Shown: positions 30,144-39,660, numbered from the stretch's first letter. The stretch: DNA of 48,140 nucleotides from an uncultured Christensenellaceae bacterium (GCA_910588425.1 CAJUPM010000001.1:1-48140), one strand, 5' to 3'. Numbers and translations: made by a program. Notes: a model not told the origin generated them from the sequence alone.

Positions 30144-33100
30144 ATGCGAAAAGCGAAGTGGTTAAAAATTTCCATCAGTGCAATTTTGAGCTTCGCGATG
30201 GTTTTTGGCATTACTCTCGGGCTTTTCAAGCCGTCTGTAAGCGCTGCAGTCGATATTGGTGCCAACCCGAAACCGGCCATTGATATCGCTGTTAACGTCC
30301 CGAGTGACTATCCAGGAACCTTTTTGGACTTTAAGGAAGAACTGACGCAGAAACTCATTGCGCAGGGTCTGCCGGCAGGCTCGTTCCGTATCACGGATAC
30401 CAAAGTCTCCATCGATACGACGGACCTGAATGGTTGGTATGTTTACGACCACTATTACCGTCAGAGCGATTATGATGCGCTTGGCTTATCTGCCGATCAG
30501 AAAAAGAAACAGCCGATGCGGCTTGCTTCAGATAGCTCGCAGAATGGCGCTTTTAAAAAGATCGACAGCTATTTCCTGAACGGCACGGTGCCGGATCAGG
30601 TTTATAACTTCGATCGGCACGTTCTTTCGTATGAGAAGAACGGCACGGCCAACATGGCTTTCGTCGGCTACGCGACGCCGCCTTATGCGGACTTCATGAT
30701 CTACCCGGCTGCCAGCGATTCCACGAGAAACTTCAGTTTCAATATGGACGCCTCGGTTATCAATACGCATACGTTGACGGGCGGCGGCTTCCTGATGAAC
30801 GCGGGTATCGATTCTGCCGGCAAGCTCTATGGCTATCTGCTTTTCTATCACGGCATCAATACGGGCAATGGTGCGGCAACGCTTACTATTTACAAAATTA
30901 ACGGTATTGACGCTTTAACCGCGCAGACGCCTGCATTCCAGGCGACCCAAGTCGCGACCAAATCCGTCAGCCTGGGCGGCCAGAGAAAAGCGCGTATCTC
31001 GGTTGAGCTCAAGAGAAATACCGTAACTATTCAGCAGCAGGCATTTAATGCGAATGGAACGTTGGCAGAGACCCAGGATATCTACCGCGATCTCTCCATC
31101 CCGCAGGTCAGAACAGGCTATACCTACAACGGCTTTGGCCCGATGATCGGTTATAGCAGCCATGGCTGCTCGGCCATTTCCATGTTCCAGTTTACAGACC
31201 TGGAGATGAGCTACGAGGCTTCCGCATTCGATGCACTGAAGAACGTTCAGTATTATCAGGGCGCAGACTATAAATACTTCATCAACCTGGTTGGCGACAG
31301 CAACGATCCCGGCATCCCCAAGGAGTCCGACAACTCTTATGCAGACGGCATCAACCGTATGAATGAGAACGAGATCTTCTATATCTCCAACGGCGATGAC
31401 GGCCAGGTTGTTACGGATTCCACCAGAGATGAAGACGGCAAGCTGACGCACCTGGGCCTTGGCTCTGAAAATGGTTATATCGCTGCGGGCGACGACTATG
31501 CCGGCCTGATGGCGCAGTATATCTACAATAACTATATTGAGGGCGTCAAGTTCAAGCAAGCGGAAGTCGAGAGCGATATCCCGCTGGCAAACTTCTATAT
31601 GAAGGATGCTGAGTCGGGCGAGCAGATCATGACGATTCACCTGCAGCACCTTGTGAACAGCGGCGAATCCATCAAGGTCAATCTCGTGGATAAATCCAAG
31701 CCGGGCACACTGGCCGGCGCGGATGGCAAGATTGCGCAGTGGTGCTACAACGTCTACGACCCGAACAACGACGTTGTCATGTCGACGGGCTGGGTAGACA
31801 GCGTAGACAAGATTCCGGATTATGAATTCACCAAAACCAGTGCTTCCGGGCGCTGGACCTTCGAGCTTATCGTCAAAGACCAGCTGGGCAATGAATCCAA
31901 AATTTCCCAGACGTATTTGACGGCGTTCCTCGATGACGAGCACCCCATTATCACGGGTGAGAATACCGCTACAAACATTGCAACCATCACCTTGACGGAT
32001 ACCGGCATGGGCATCGATGACGATGGTATCACCTTCATCGAAGACGGCCGCGGTTCCGGCGTGCAGTATTACTGGGTAACGAACAGTGAATCCGATACGC
32101 CCAGTGAGGATGACTGGGTTCCCGTTCCGAATGGCCCGTTGCATACTTTTGCTTTCGAGCAGAAGATTGAGAGCACGGATCCGATCGTCGTATGGGTAAA
32201 AGACGAGTGCGCGAACGTCGGTAATAAAGCTGTGTTTAAGCCGATACACGTTGTCGTTGAAGACCCGGATGGCAACCCGATTGACGATTACTATGTTATC
32301 GGCGACAACCCCATCATCGTCTTGCCGGACGACGCTCCGGATTCGGAGGATGATGAGGATGAATTCAGCGGCTGGAAGACGCCGGGCGGTGACGATATTA
32401 CCCCTGGTACGACTCCTACCCCGGACGATGAGAACACCATTGTCATTCGCCCGAGCTATACGAAAGATAAGGCAAACCTGATCTATGTTGCGAACGGCGG
32501 TAAGATTACTTCTTCCTCCGGTGCAGGGTTAGATATGGATCGGTATGAAGTCGCATCCGGCGCCAGCATCATGGCCAAGATCGGCGACCAGAACGTTACC
32601 CCCAAGAGAGAGGGCTACCGCTTCACGGGCTGGAAGCTGCTCAATTCGGATAACGAAGCAAACGCGAGCAACTCCGCCTATATCAACAATCCGAGCAACC
32701 TTTCGGATGTGGATGAGGCGCTGGCAGTCAAAGAGAAGAACGACGCTGGCGAGACAACCCGCGATACGTACTATCTGATTGCGCAGTGGGAGACCGAGAG
32801 CTACAAGCTGAAATTCGATGCCAACGGCGGCTCCCTGGGCAACGTTCAGGGCTATGATGCCGTTCCGTACGGCACGAAGATCACAACGCTGCTCAACTTC
32901 CCGGTGAGCGGCCGCGGTGTCCCGACGAAGCCTGGCTATATCTTCCAGGGTTGGTCGGAATCGAACGACAACGATGTGGCAAAGATCTTCGCATTTGGCC
33001 CGGATGGCAGCGGCACGCCTGTGGCTGTCCCGAATATGCCTGCATCCGATAAGACGGTCTACGCCGTCTGGAAGGCAGATGGCAGCAAGTTCGTCGTCAG

Positions 33101-36100
33101 CTTCAACAGCAACGGCGGCAGCAAAATCTCCGATCAGGCGTATGTCACTGCAACGGCGACCAAGTACGACAAGTTCTTCACGCCGACCAGAGCCGGCTAT
33201 ACCTTCGGTGGCTGGTTCCTGCAGGATGCCAATGGCAACCTGGGCTCTCAGGAATATGTTGGCGGCGAAGCGTTCGTCCAGAAATCTGCGCACACCTTTG
33301 GTGCGAAGTGGATTGCGAAAGACGATACCAAGTACACTGTCGACTACTTCATCAACTCCGGAGAGAAGGATGCCAGCGGCAACTTCATCTACAAGAAGGT
33401 AAATGAAGCAGGCGTTACCAAGACGTACACCGGCAAGACCGAAGAGACCGCAAAAATCGCCGAGAGCGATAAGCTTGCGGAACTGACGGTTGGCGGCGCG
33501 ACCTATTGGTATGATGCAAACAATGCGCACAATGTCTTTGAGGGCGTAATTACCGGCGCACCGGCGCTTTCGCTGAGACTTTACTACGATAGATATTTCG
33601 ATGTAAAAGTTACCAGCAACGACGCTGCCGGCGGCACGGTTACCTCCGCGCTCAAGCAGAAGGAAGGGACGACGCCCAGCGTCTCCTGGAAGGCAAAGGA
33701 TGGCTATCATGTCCTGCGGGTAATTGTCAATGGCGAAATCCGCGACGACTTGATTACGGCAAATGGATATACGGTTCCGGCTGCTCTGCATGAGAATCAC
33801 GAAGTCTATGTTCTCTTCGCGAAGGATGGCAGCTCCACGCCCATTCCCGGCCCGGATCCGAGCACAGGCCCGAACCCGAGCAATCCTGTGAACCCCACGC
33901 CCACCCCCGGCCCGAGCTTCTATCAGGTCAAGACTGCGATTGTGGGATGCCCGGATGGCAGCTGCACGATTACGGATACCAAGCGCGTGCAGAAGGGTGA
34001 GGACGCGACGGTTGCCTGGACTCTGGCAGAAGGCTATAAGATCGCTAAGATTACCGTTGATGGCTTGGATTTCTCTAACCTCGATACCACGAGCATCGAC
34101 TTCAAGGGAATTCTGGCAGACCACGAAGTAGTTGTTACTGTCTCCAAACTGCCGACCATCGGTGGCGAAAAGACGGACGGTCAGTATACGGTAACGGTAA
34201 ACCGCTATGGCGGTGACGGCAAATCCAGCGTCAGCAAGAGCGCGACGATGGAATATAACGATACCTATCAGCTGACCTGGGATTCCGGCGACAACTATAA
34301 GCTATACAAGATCTTCGTCGATGGCGTCGAGCAGACTGCCCCGGCGATGCTCAAGGATAGCGGCACAAGATCCTATCGCGTGAGAGCAAACATGGTTATC
34401 GATGTTTACTTCACGGATAAGGATGATGATGGAACGGATGTTCCGGTCTATTCGGAAGATGAGTTCATCAAAGTTACGACCAAGATCGAAGGCGGCCCTG
34501 GTGAGATCACTGGCGGCGCTGTCATCGAGAAGGACAGCGACTACAATGTCGGCTGGACGCTGGATATGAATAACAGCGATCCTGAGGCAGACGATTACAC
34601 CTATTATGAAGTCGTCGACGTCATCGTCAACGGCGAAAGCAAGGGCAAAGATCTGACGGATGTTGAGCTGAAGAACATCAAGAAGGATACGGATATCGTC
34701 GTCAAAGTTCAGCCTGTCTTCTATGATATCGACCTGTATAAATACGGCTCCGGAACGATCTCCGCTTCCAAGACCGTGTATAAGGGTCAGTCCTATCTGG
34801 ATATTCAGGCAGCGCCTGCTGCAGGCTATAGCATCAGCAAGATCGTCGTAGACGGTGTTACGGTTCTGGATACGGTACTCAAGGAAAGCCCGTCTCCTGC
34901 TCCGAGCCCGGCGCCCTCTCCGTCGACTGTGGCGCTCCCGGATGCACCCGCCAAGGCTCCTGCAAAGCAGCCGAACGCGGCATTGCCCGTTCAGCCGAGC
35001 GTTGAGCCGTCTATCGAGCCGCAGCCGGAAGAGAGCGTTCCTACGGTTGAGCCCAGCGCAGAGAGCTCTGTCGCTCCCGAGGATACAGTTGCTTCCGTTG
35101 AGCCGGAAGTGAGCGTTGCTCCGGCCGAGGAAGATAAGGGCGTTGAAGTTCTGACGTCGAAGGCCGGCACAATGGCTCAGGCACTGTTGCCGTTGAGCGC
35201 ACCTGCTAAGTCGCAGCCTGAACTGATGGTTCTGAGCGCTGGCCAGGGCTTGTTGCTTCTGGAAGGCGAAGGCGATGCAACGACAAACGAGTACGAAATC
35301 GTTACGGATTTGAGCCTGGTTACTAAGTCTGACCTTGATCTGAAAAATGCAGATGCGACGGCATTCACGATGGCCGTCAACGGTGCAATCGAAGATCACG
35401 AGGTGAAGGTATTCTTCACTAAGAATGTGGAACTGCCGGATGGCACCAACACCCCGACGCCTGCTCCCAAAGAGGATACGCTGCGCAAAGTCGAAGCGAT
35501 GATTCAGGGTGGCCCCGGGCAGATCACGGAAGGCCAGGGATACTACAATGTCGGCGAAGACGGCAAAGTTTCCTGGACGATTCCGAATGGATACACCGTT
35601 TCCAGCATTTCTGTGAACGGCACGGTCGTTGCGACGAGCGGCAACTCCTGGTCCTTCGAGGATATTCAGGAGGATAAGAAAGTCGTTGTTACGCTCAAGA
35701 AGAATGGCGGAACAAACGATCCGCTGCCGCCGAGCTACAAGGTTCAGACCTTTGAGATTGCGACGGAACTGAGAGGCGGCGCAGGCACGATCACCAACAC
35801 AGCGACGCTGCGTGAAGGAGTCAAGAAGACGATTTCTTGGCAGGTTACGCCGGTAGAAGGCCATCACTACGAAGTCAAGTATGTTATCATCGACGGCGTA
35901 GTCAGAACGGACCTGCGCACGGCTAACTCGGTCGAGCTGACGGCTGATCGCAACCATAAGGTTGTTGTCATCATCGATGATAAGATGCCTGTCAACGTCG
36001 ATATCGACGGAGATGGAAAGCCGGATATCAATATCGATGTCGATGGCGACGGCATTCCGGATGTCAACATCGATACGGATGGCGACGGTATTCCGGATTA

Positions 36101-36308
36101 CAAGATCGATGCAGATGGGAATGGTATCCCGGATGACGAAGAGGAGAGCGGCAAACCCAATGAGGGCGGCGATCCGAACGGCACGGGTGGAAGCTCGATT
36201 CCCAAGACCGGTGATTCTATGAACCACTGGGTGCTGCTGGCAGCTTTGTTCGGTGCGCTGGCTATGCTGGGAGCAATTCTCGGCTATCGGCGCAAGGCGA
36301 GCAAATAG
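30144..36308 (+). CDS. Giant sortase-anchored, repeat-rich surface protein
   Basis: This 2054-residue secreted protein starts with a signal peptide (basic start, hydrophobic residues 11-27, likely cleavage after S-V-S-A near 34). Residues 40-500 form an unrecognised, probably beta-rich region. InlB/Flg_new-type repeats with a G-Y-x-F-x-G-W core lie near 830, 935 and 1025. From about 1150 to 1910 a roughly 50-residue module recurs irregularly, with a G-G-x-G-x-I-T start, a W-T middle and an I-x-V-(D/N)-G end. A Pro/Ser/Glu-rich stretch spans about 1582-1662. Four 12-residue D-x-D-G-D-G-x-P-D units (1953-2000) resemble thrombospondin type-3 or EF-loop calcium sites. The end has I-P-K-T-G (2019-2023), a hydrophobic helix and a basic tail, a sortase signal. 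No sortase gene is in view. An adhesin or cell-wall structural role is inferred. Confidence 0.9.
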   Translation: MRKAKWLKISISAILSFAMVFGITLGLFKPSVSAAVDIGANPKPAIDIAVNVPSDYPGTFLDFKEELTQKLIAQGLPAGSFRITDTKVSIDTTDLNGWYVYDHYYRQSDYDALGLSADQKKKQPMRLASDSSQNGAFKKIDSYFLNGTVPDQVYNFDRHVLSYEKNGTANMAFVGYATPPYADFMIYPAASDSTRNFSFNMDASVINTHTLTGGGFLMNAGIDSAGKLYGYLLFYHGINTGNGAATLTIYKINGIDALTAQTPAFQATQVATKSVSLGGQRKARISVELKRNTVTIQQQAFNANGTLAETQDIYRDLSIPQVRTGYTYNGFGPMIGYSSHGCSAISMFQFTDLEMSYEASAFDALKNVQYYQGADYKYFINLVGDSNDPGIPKESDNSYADGINRMNENEIFYISNGDDGQVVTDSTRDEDGKLTHLGLGSENGYIAAGDDYAGLMAQYIYNNYIEGVKFKQAEVESDIPLANFYMKDAESGEQIMTIHLQHLVNSGESIKVNLVDKSKPGTLAGADGKIAQWCYNVYDPNNDVVMSTGWVDSVDKIPDYEFTKTSASGRWTFELIVKDQLGNESKISQTYLTAFLDDEHPIITGENTATNIATITLTDTGMGIDDDGITFIEDGRGSGVQYYWVTNSESDTPSEDDWVPVPNGPLHTFAFEQKIESTDPIVVWVKDECANVGNKAVFKPIHVVVEDPDGNPIDDYYVIGDNPIIVLPDDAPDSEDDEDEFSGWKTPGGDDITPGTTPTPDDENTIVIRPSYTKDKANLIYVANGGKITSSSGAGLDMDRYEVASGASIMAKIGDQNVTPKREGYRFTGWKLLNSDNEANASNSAYINNPSNLSDVDEALAVKEKNDAGETTRDTYYLIAQWETESYKLKFDANGGSLGNVQGYDAVPYGTKITTLLNFPVSGRGVPTKPGYIFQGWSESNDNDVAKIFAFGPDGSGTPVAVPNMPASDKTVYAVWKADGSKFVVSFNSNGGSKISDQAYVTATATKYDKFFTPTRAGYTFGGWFLQDANGNLGSQEYVGGEAFVQKSAHTFGAKWIAKDDTKYTVDYFINSGEKDASGNFIYKKVNEAGVTKTYTGKTEETAKIAESDKLAELTVGGATYWYDANNAHNVFEGVITGAPALSLRLYYDRYFDVKVTSNDAAGGTVTSALKQKEGTTPSVSWKAKDGYHVLRVIVNGEIRDDLITANGYTVPAALHENHEVYVLFAKDGSSTPIPGPDPSTGPNPSNPVNPTPTPGPSFYQVKTAIVGCPDGSCTITDTKRVQKGEDATVAWTLAEGYKIAKITVDGLDFSNLDTTSIDFKGILADHEVVVTVSKLPTIGGEKTDGQYTVTVNRYGGDGKSSVSKSATMEYNDTYQLTWDSGDNYKLYKIFVDGVEQTAPAMLKDSGTRSYRVRANMVIDVYFTDKDDDGTDVPVYSEDEFIKVTTKIEGGPGEITGGAVIEKDSDYNVGWTLDMNNSDPEADDYTYYEVVDVIVNGESKGKDLTDVELKNIKKDTDIVVKVQPVFYDIDLYKYGSGTISASKTVYKGQSYLDIQAAPAAGYSISKIVVDGVTVLDTVLKESPSPAPSPAPSPSTVALPDAPAKAPAKQPNAALPVQPSVEPSIEPQPEESVPTVEPSAESSVAPEDTVASVEPEVSVAPAEEDKGVEVLTSKAGTMAQALLPLSAPAKSQPELMVLSAGQGLLLLEGEGDATTNEYEIVTDLSLVTKSDLDLKNADATAFTMAVNGAIEDHEVKVFFTKNVELPDGTNTPTPAPKEDTLRKVEAMIQGGPGQITEGQGYYNVGEDGKVSWTIPNGYTVSSISVNGTVVATSGNSWSFEDIQEDKKVVVTLKKNGGTNDPLPPSYKVQTFEIATELRGGAGTITNTATLREGVKKTISWQVTPVEGHHYEVKYVIIDGVVRTDLRTANSVELTADRNHKVVVIIDDKMPVNVDIDGDGKPDINIDVDGDGIPDVNIDTDGDGIPDYKIDADGNGIPDDEEESGKPNEGGDPNGTGGSSIPKTGDSMNHWVLLAALFGALAMLGAILGYRRKASK
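36000..36143 (+). repeat. Four tandem 36-bp units encoding D-x-D-G-D-G-x-P-D
   Basis: Four consecutive 12-codon units near the end of the surface-protein gene encode the calcium-loop-like repeats at residues 1953-2000. DNA similarity between units suggests duplication in steps of 36 bp, so copy number may vary between strains. Confidence 0.75.
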
Positions 36309-36346
36309 CGAGCCGGAAATGCTAAAGTAAAATAGCATAAAAACAT

Positions 36347-36391
36347 GGGCGCAACTGCCTGGGTGAAAACCCAGATGGCTGCGCTCTTTTT
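36347..36391 (+). terminator. Intrinsic terminator of the surface-protein gene
   Basis: An outer stem GGGCGCA/TGCGCTC and an inner stem TGGGT/ACCCA with loop GAAA are followed by T5. Confidence 0.8.
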
Positions 36392-36424
36392 ATGAAATGT
36401 GCTGTGGGAGAGCGGGCAAATCAC

Positions 36425-36454
36425 TTGCCTTTTAAGGCCAAAATTTGTTAGAAT
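36425..36454 (+). promoter_or_regulatory. Promoter of the alkylation-repair operon
   Basis: TTGCCT (36425-36430) and TAGAAT (36449-36454) are 18 bp apart, with TGT extending the -10. An Ada-type regulator could act here, but I see no clear Ada box. Confidence 0.55.
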
Positions 36455-36582
36455 TTATGGAAAAGCGAACTGCTGAGAGTGAAAAACCATTTCGGCAGCG
36501 TTGCGGAAATATGGTGTCCGATTATGGCGGGATTTTTAAGGGAAAAGGCGGTATCATGAGGCAAAGGAAAGGGGGAGGCTGA

Positions 36583-38061
36583 ATGAAAGAGAAAGAAGAG
36601 TTTCTCTACGAGGCGTTTCAAGCCAAAGATACGCGGTTTGATGGGCGCTATTTTGTCGGGATTTCTTCCACAAAGATTTATTGCCGCCCAACCTGCCGGG
36701 CAAAACAGCCTAAGCGGGAAAACTGCACCTTCTTTTCTTCTGCGGCGGAGGCGGAGCAGGCAGGCTATCGGCCATGCCTACTATGCCGGCCAGAGCTTGC
36801 GCCGGGTAGCGCCGTCATTGATGCCTCGTCATCGCTTGCGAAAAAGGCCGCGCGGCTGATGGCGGAGCATTGCGGCGATGGGCTGCGGGTAGCGGAAGTC
36901 GCGCAAAAACTGGGATGCACAGATCGGCATTTACGGCGGGTCTTTTTCGCGGAATACCGCGTTTCTCCCATACAGCATTTGCAGACTTGCCGGCTTTTGC
37001 TGGCCAAAAATTTGCTGACGGATACGCAGCTGTCTGTGCTGGATGTGGCAATGGCATCGGGGTTCGGGAGCCTGCGCCGCCTCAACGATTTGTTCCAGAA
37101 GCGCTATCACTTATCGCCGACGGCACTGCGAAAAAATGCTGCCAACGGAAAAATGCAGGGCCATGGGATCACCGTCGCACTGGGCTATCACCCTCCCTAT
37201 CAGTGGGAGAAGATGCTGGATTTTCTCCAAAAGCGCGCGATTCCCGGAGTTGAGGTAGTTTCCGAAAACGCGTATCTGCGCACAGTTCGCCTGAAAAACC
37301 GCGATGGAAAGAAGTATTGCGGATGGATTCGCGTGCAAAACTGCCCCAAAAAGAATGCGCTGGCCGTTACGCTGAGCGATGCGCTCATCCCGGTCTTATC
37401 GCAAGTTTTGGCTCGGGTGCGGGCGTTGTTTGATCTCTATGCAGAGCCAAATGTGATTTGCGAGAGATTGCAAACTATGAACCAGATTCGCCCAGGTGCC
37501 TGCGTTTTAGGGCTGCGCGTTCCTGGATGCTTTGAGCCGTTCGAAATGGCTGTGCGGGCTGTTTTGGGCCAGCAAATCACGGTGAAAGCGGCGAGCTCCC
37601 TGGCAGGGAAAATTGCTCTGAACTATGGCACGCCCATCTGGACCGGGGTAGATGGTCTGACGCATCTTTTCCCGGAGGCAGAGGATATGATCGCGCTAAA
37701 GGATGAAATCCAGGAGCGCTTGGGTGTGCTGGGTGTGATTGCCGCAAGATCCCGGTGCATTTTGGCCCTGGCACAGGCGCTGGAGAGCGGCGAAATTGCG
37801 CTGGGCATTTACGTCGATCCGGAGCAGGAGATGGCAAAACTCATGCGGATTAAGGGGATTGGCAGTTGGACGGCCAAATACCTTGCCATGAGGACGATGG
37901 GCTGGCCAGATGCCTTTTTGGAGACGGACATCGGCGTAAAACATGCCCTTTTGGAGTATACCCCCAAAGAGCGGCTGGAGCTCTCGGAGCAATGGCGCCC
38001 CTGGCGCAGCTATGCGATGATGTGCCTATGGAATCTGGAGAGCCCTGGCGCGGCAAAATGA
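36583..38061 (+). CDS. Ada-type regulator fused to AlkA 3-methyladenine glycosylase
   Basis: This 492-residue protein joins three modules. Residues 1-75 form the Ada zinc domain with four cysteines (Cys34, Cys38, Cys65, Cys68), which accepts a methyl group from DNA methyl-phosphotriesters. Residues 80-190 form an AraC-type DNA-binding domain with two helix-turn-helix units (the second around V-A-M-A-S-G-F-G-S-L). Residues 195-492 form an AlkA glycosylase with the helix-hairpin-helix K-G-I-G-S-W-T-A-K-Y near 424-433 and the catalytic Asp449 in L-E-T-D. It should sense alkylation damage, activate repair genes and excise alkylated bases itself. The ATG follows GGGGGAGG. The ogt gene follows 58 bp later. 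Such fusions are known in other bacteria. Confidence 0.93.
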   Translation: MKEKEEFLYEAFQAKDTRFDGRYFVGISSTKIYCRPTCRAKQPKRENCTFFSSAAEAEQAGYRPCLLCRPELAPGSAVIDASSSLAKKAARLMAEHCGDGLRVAEVAQKLGCTDRHLRRVFFAEYRVSPIQHLQTCRLLLAKNLLTDTQLSVLDVAMASGFGSLRRLNDLFQKRYHLSPTALRKNAANGKMQGHGITVALGYHPPYQWEKMLDFLQKRAIPGVEVVSENAYLRTVRLKNRDGKKYCGWIRVQNCPKKNALAVTLSDALIPVLSQVLARVRALFDLYAEPNVICERLQTMNQIRPGACVLGLRVPGCFEPFEMAVRAVLGQQITVKAASSLAGKIALNYGTPIWTGVDGLTHLFPEAEDMIALKDEIQERLGVLGVIAARSRCILALAQALESGEIALGIYVDPEQEMAKLMRIKGIGSWTAKYLAMRTMGWPDAFLETDIGVKHALLEYTPKERLELSEQWRPWRSYAMMCLWNLESPGAAK

Positions 38062-38119
38062 GAAGATGCGGCGAAGCATTCCAAGCCGCTTGGAAGAATA
38101 GGAAATGGAGGCAGGCACG

Positions 38120-38659
38120 ATGGTATTTACCATGCGATATGATTCCCCGATCGGCGGCCTTTTGCTCGCAGAAAAGGACGGAGCGCTGGTTGGCGTTTGG
38201 ATGGAGGGCCAGAAATACTTTCTAGGTTCTTTGAAGGAGGAAATGCAGGAAAACCCTAACTCCCCAATGTTAAGGCAGGCTGGGCAGTGGCTGGACTGCT
38301 ATTTTGGCGGGGAAAAGCCGGAGATTGGGCAGCTAAAGCTGACGCCTATAGGAAGCGAGTTCCGCAAGGCGGTTTGGAAGATTCTTTGTGAAATCCCGTA
38401 TGGAAGTGTGACGACCTACGGGGAGATCTCGAAAAAAATTGCGGTCGGCCGCGGGCTGGAGCGCATGTCGGCCCAGGCGGTGGGTGGTGCAGTAGGCCAC
38501 AACCCAATCTCAATCATCATTCCTTGCCACCGGGTTGTCGGGACGAACGGCAGTCTCACGGGGTATGCCGGCGGTTTGCAGAAAAAAATCGCCCTGCTCA
38601 CTTTGGAGGGCGTCAACACGGAAAAATTGACGATTCCCAAAAAGGGAACGGCGCTATAA
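38120..38659 (+). CDS. ogt: Methylated-DNA--protein-cysteine methyltransferase
   Basis: This 179-residue suicide enzyme removes methyl from O6-methylguanine by transferring it to its own cysteine. The active site I-P-C-H-R-V-V-G has Cys136, followed by G-S-L-T-G-Y-A-G-G. The helix-turn-helix with the Y-G-E-I-S region near 107-112 inserts into DNA. An ATG at 38105 is also in frame, but GGAGG sits between the two and 8 nt before 38120, so 38120 is the better start. It forms an operon with the Ada-AlkA fusion, giving a complete adaptive-response pair. A bidirectional terminator lies downstream. Confidence 0.93.
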   Translation: MVFTMRYDSPIGGLLLAEKDGALVGVWMEGQKYFLGSLKEEMQENPNSPMLRQAGQWLDCYFGGEKPEIGQLKLTPIGSEFRKAVWKILCEIPYGSVTTYGEISKKIAVGRGLERMSAQAVGGAVGHNPISIIIPCHRVVGTNGSLTGYAGGLQKKIALLTLEGVNTEKLTIPKKGTAL

Positions 38660-38762
38660 AGCTGGAGCGCCTGGAATGGATTCTTTTCAGGTGCCGGCTA
38701 TCCCATCAAAGACGAGAAAATTTCTTGCTTTTGGTAGTTTGTATCATTAATTTTGCAAAATA

Positions 38763-38794
38763 AAAAAGCGGGCTTGTTTTGAAGCCCGCTTTTT
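38763..38794. terminator. Bidirectional intrinsic terminator
   Basis: A 13-bp stem (38763-38775 with 38782-38794) has loop GTTTTG, with an A-run on the left and a T-run on the right. It serves ogt and the convergent tspO. Confidence 0.9.
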
Positions 38795-38796
38795 GT

Positions 38797-39258
38797 TTAG
38801 TTGAGCAGATAGATAAAAAGGTTTAGGTATCCGGCAAAGGCAACCCACAGCAAATAGGGGATCATGAGATAGCCTGCGGGCTTGGAAATTTTATAGAACA
38901 GAACAGTCGTTATGAAAATGAGAATCCAGAGGGCGACGAGCCAAAGAAACGCGAACAGATAGCGCTCCAGATTGAAGAAAATGATAGACCAAAAAAAGTT
39001 GAACACAAGCTGGAGCCCATAGACAGTCAGGGCAGATTTGCTCGGCTTTCCGGATGTCAGGACGAGATACGAGGCGATGCCCATCAGAATGTATAGAAGC
39101 GTCCACACGACTGGGAAAAGCCAGCCCGGCGGAGCCAGCGGCGGCTTATTGAGCGTCTGGAATGTTTGCATCCCGTCGCGCGTCAAAAGCGCAGATGCGC
39201 CGCCTACTGCGAGCGGAATGGCAATACAAAAAAACAATTTCTTCCACTGAATTTTCAA
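38797..39258 (-). CDS. TspO/MBR family membrane protein
   Basis: This 153-residue protein has five hydrophobic helices, the TspO fold. N-K-P-P-L-A-P-P-G-W-L-F-P-V-V-W-T-L-L-Y near residues 37-56 is the family hallmark, with W-x-x-x-x-x-x-Y-x-x-M-G-I following. F-N-F-F-W-S near 86-91 belongs to the third helix. TspO proteins bind porphyrins and other hydrophobic ligands and may degrade or signal with them. I chose the TTG at 39258 because GAGGTG is 7-8 nt upstream. The GTG at 39267 overlaps that site. It stands alone. Confidence 0.9.
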   Translation of the reverse strand: MKIQWKKLFFCIAIPLAVGGASALLTRDGMQTFQTLNKPPLAPPGWLFPVVWTLLYILMGIASYLVLTSGKPSKSALTVYGLQLVFNFFWSIIFFNLERYLFAFLWLVALWILIFITTVLFYKISKPAGYLMIPYLLWVAFAGYLNLFIYLLN

Positions 39259-39267
39259 AAAAATCAC

Positions 39268-39456
39268 CTCGCTTAGGTATCATTATGCGCGGCAAGGCGC
39301 CTGGATATTCCGCATATCGCCAAAATATGCCGCGAAAAACCCTCTGCTACATTTACGATTTTGATGGTGAAAAAATTACAGCTAAAAACAGTGTGCACAG
39401 GAAAAAACAATTGTGGACTGACGCCTTCTAAAATAGGCCGGTGGGTTTTGGCAAAA
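39268..39456. other. Intergenic region without a recognised gene
   Basis: Between tspO and the tRNA terminator I see no supported gene, RNA or repeat. Any tspO promoter here is too weak to call. Confidence 0.5.
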
Positions 39457-39490
39457 GAAAACGGAGCAAAACATGCTTTGCTCCGTTTGG
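39457..39490 (-). terminator. Intrinsic terminator downstream of tRNA-Arg
   Basis: A 12-bp stem (39459-39470 with 39477-39488) is followed on the minus strand by a T-rich tract, 94 bp beyond the tRNA 3' end. Confidence 0.7.
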
Positions 39491-39583
39491 GCTAAGATTG
39501 ATAAAAAAAGATGCACCTGCGATCGAAAAAAATATCGTCACCCAAAAAAATGAGTGACGATATGGGATGCAGCGTCATGCTGC

Positions 39584-39660
39584 TGGCGCGCCCGAAGGAA
39601 TTCGAATCCCCGACCTTCCGCTTAGGAGGCGGACGCTCTATCCTGCTGAGCTACGGGCGC
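39584..39660 (-). tRNA. tRNA-Arg (anticodon CCU)
   Basis: On the minus strand 77 nt fold into a complete cloverleaf. The acceptor stem is GCGCCCG/CGGGCGC and the D stem is GCTC/GAGC. The anticodon stem TCCGC/GCGGA has loop C-T-C-C-T-A-A, giving anticodon CCU (reads AGG). The T arm has TTCGAAT. Discriminator G is followed by an encoded CCA end. No integrated element abuts its 3' end. Confidence 0.97.

Noticed and set aside
30144..36308. CRISPR or noncoding repeat array inside the large gene
   Set aside because: The repeats are in frame, irregular and encode known protein repeat patterns; there are no spacer-repeat units.
34302..36338. A 678-codon minus-strand frame across the surface-protein gene (with similar ones at 32529-34124 and 30915-32249)
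   Set aside because: Composition is arginine- and isoleucine-rich noise opposite a repeat-rich gene. The signal peptide, repeats and anchor prove the plus strand is coding.
39584..39660. Integrated element at the tRNA-Arg gene
   Set aside because: No integrase gene and no repeated tRNA 3' end sequence was found beside it; the serine recombinase is 38 kb away.
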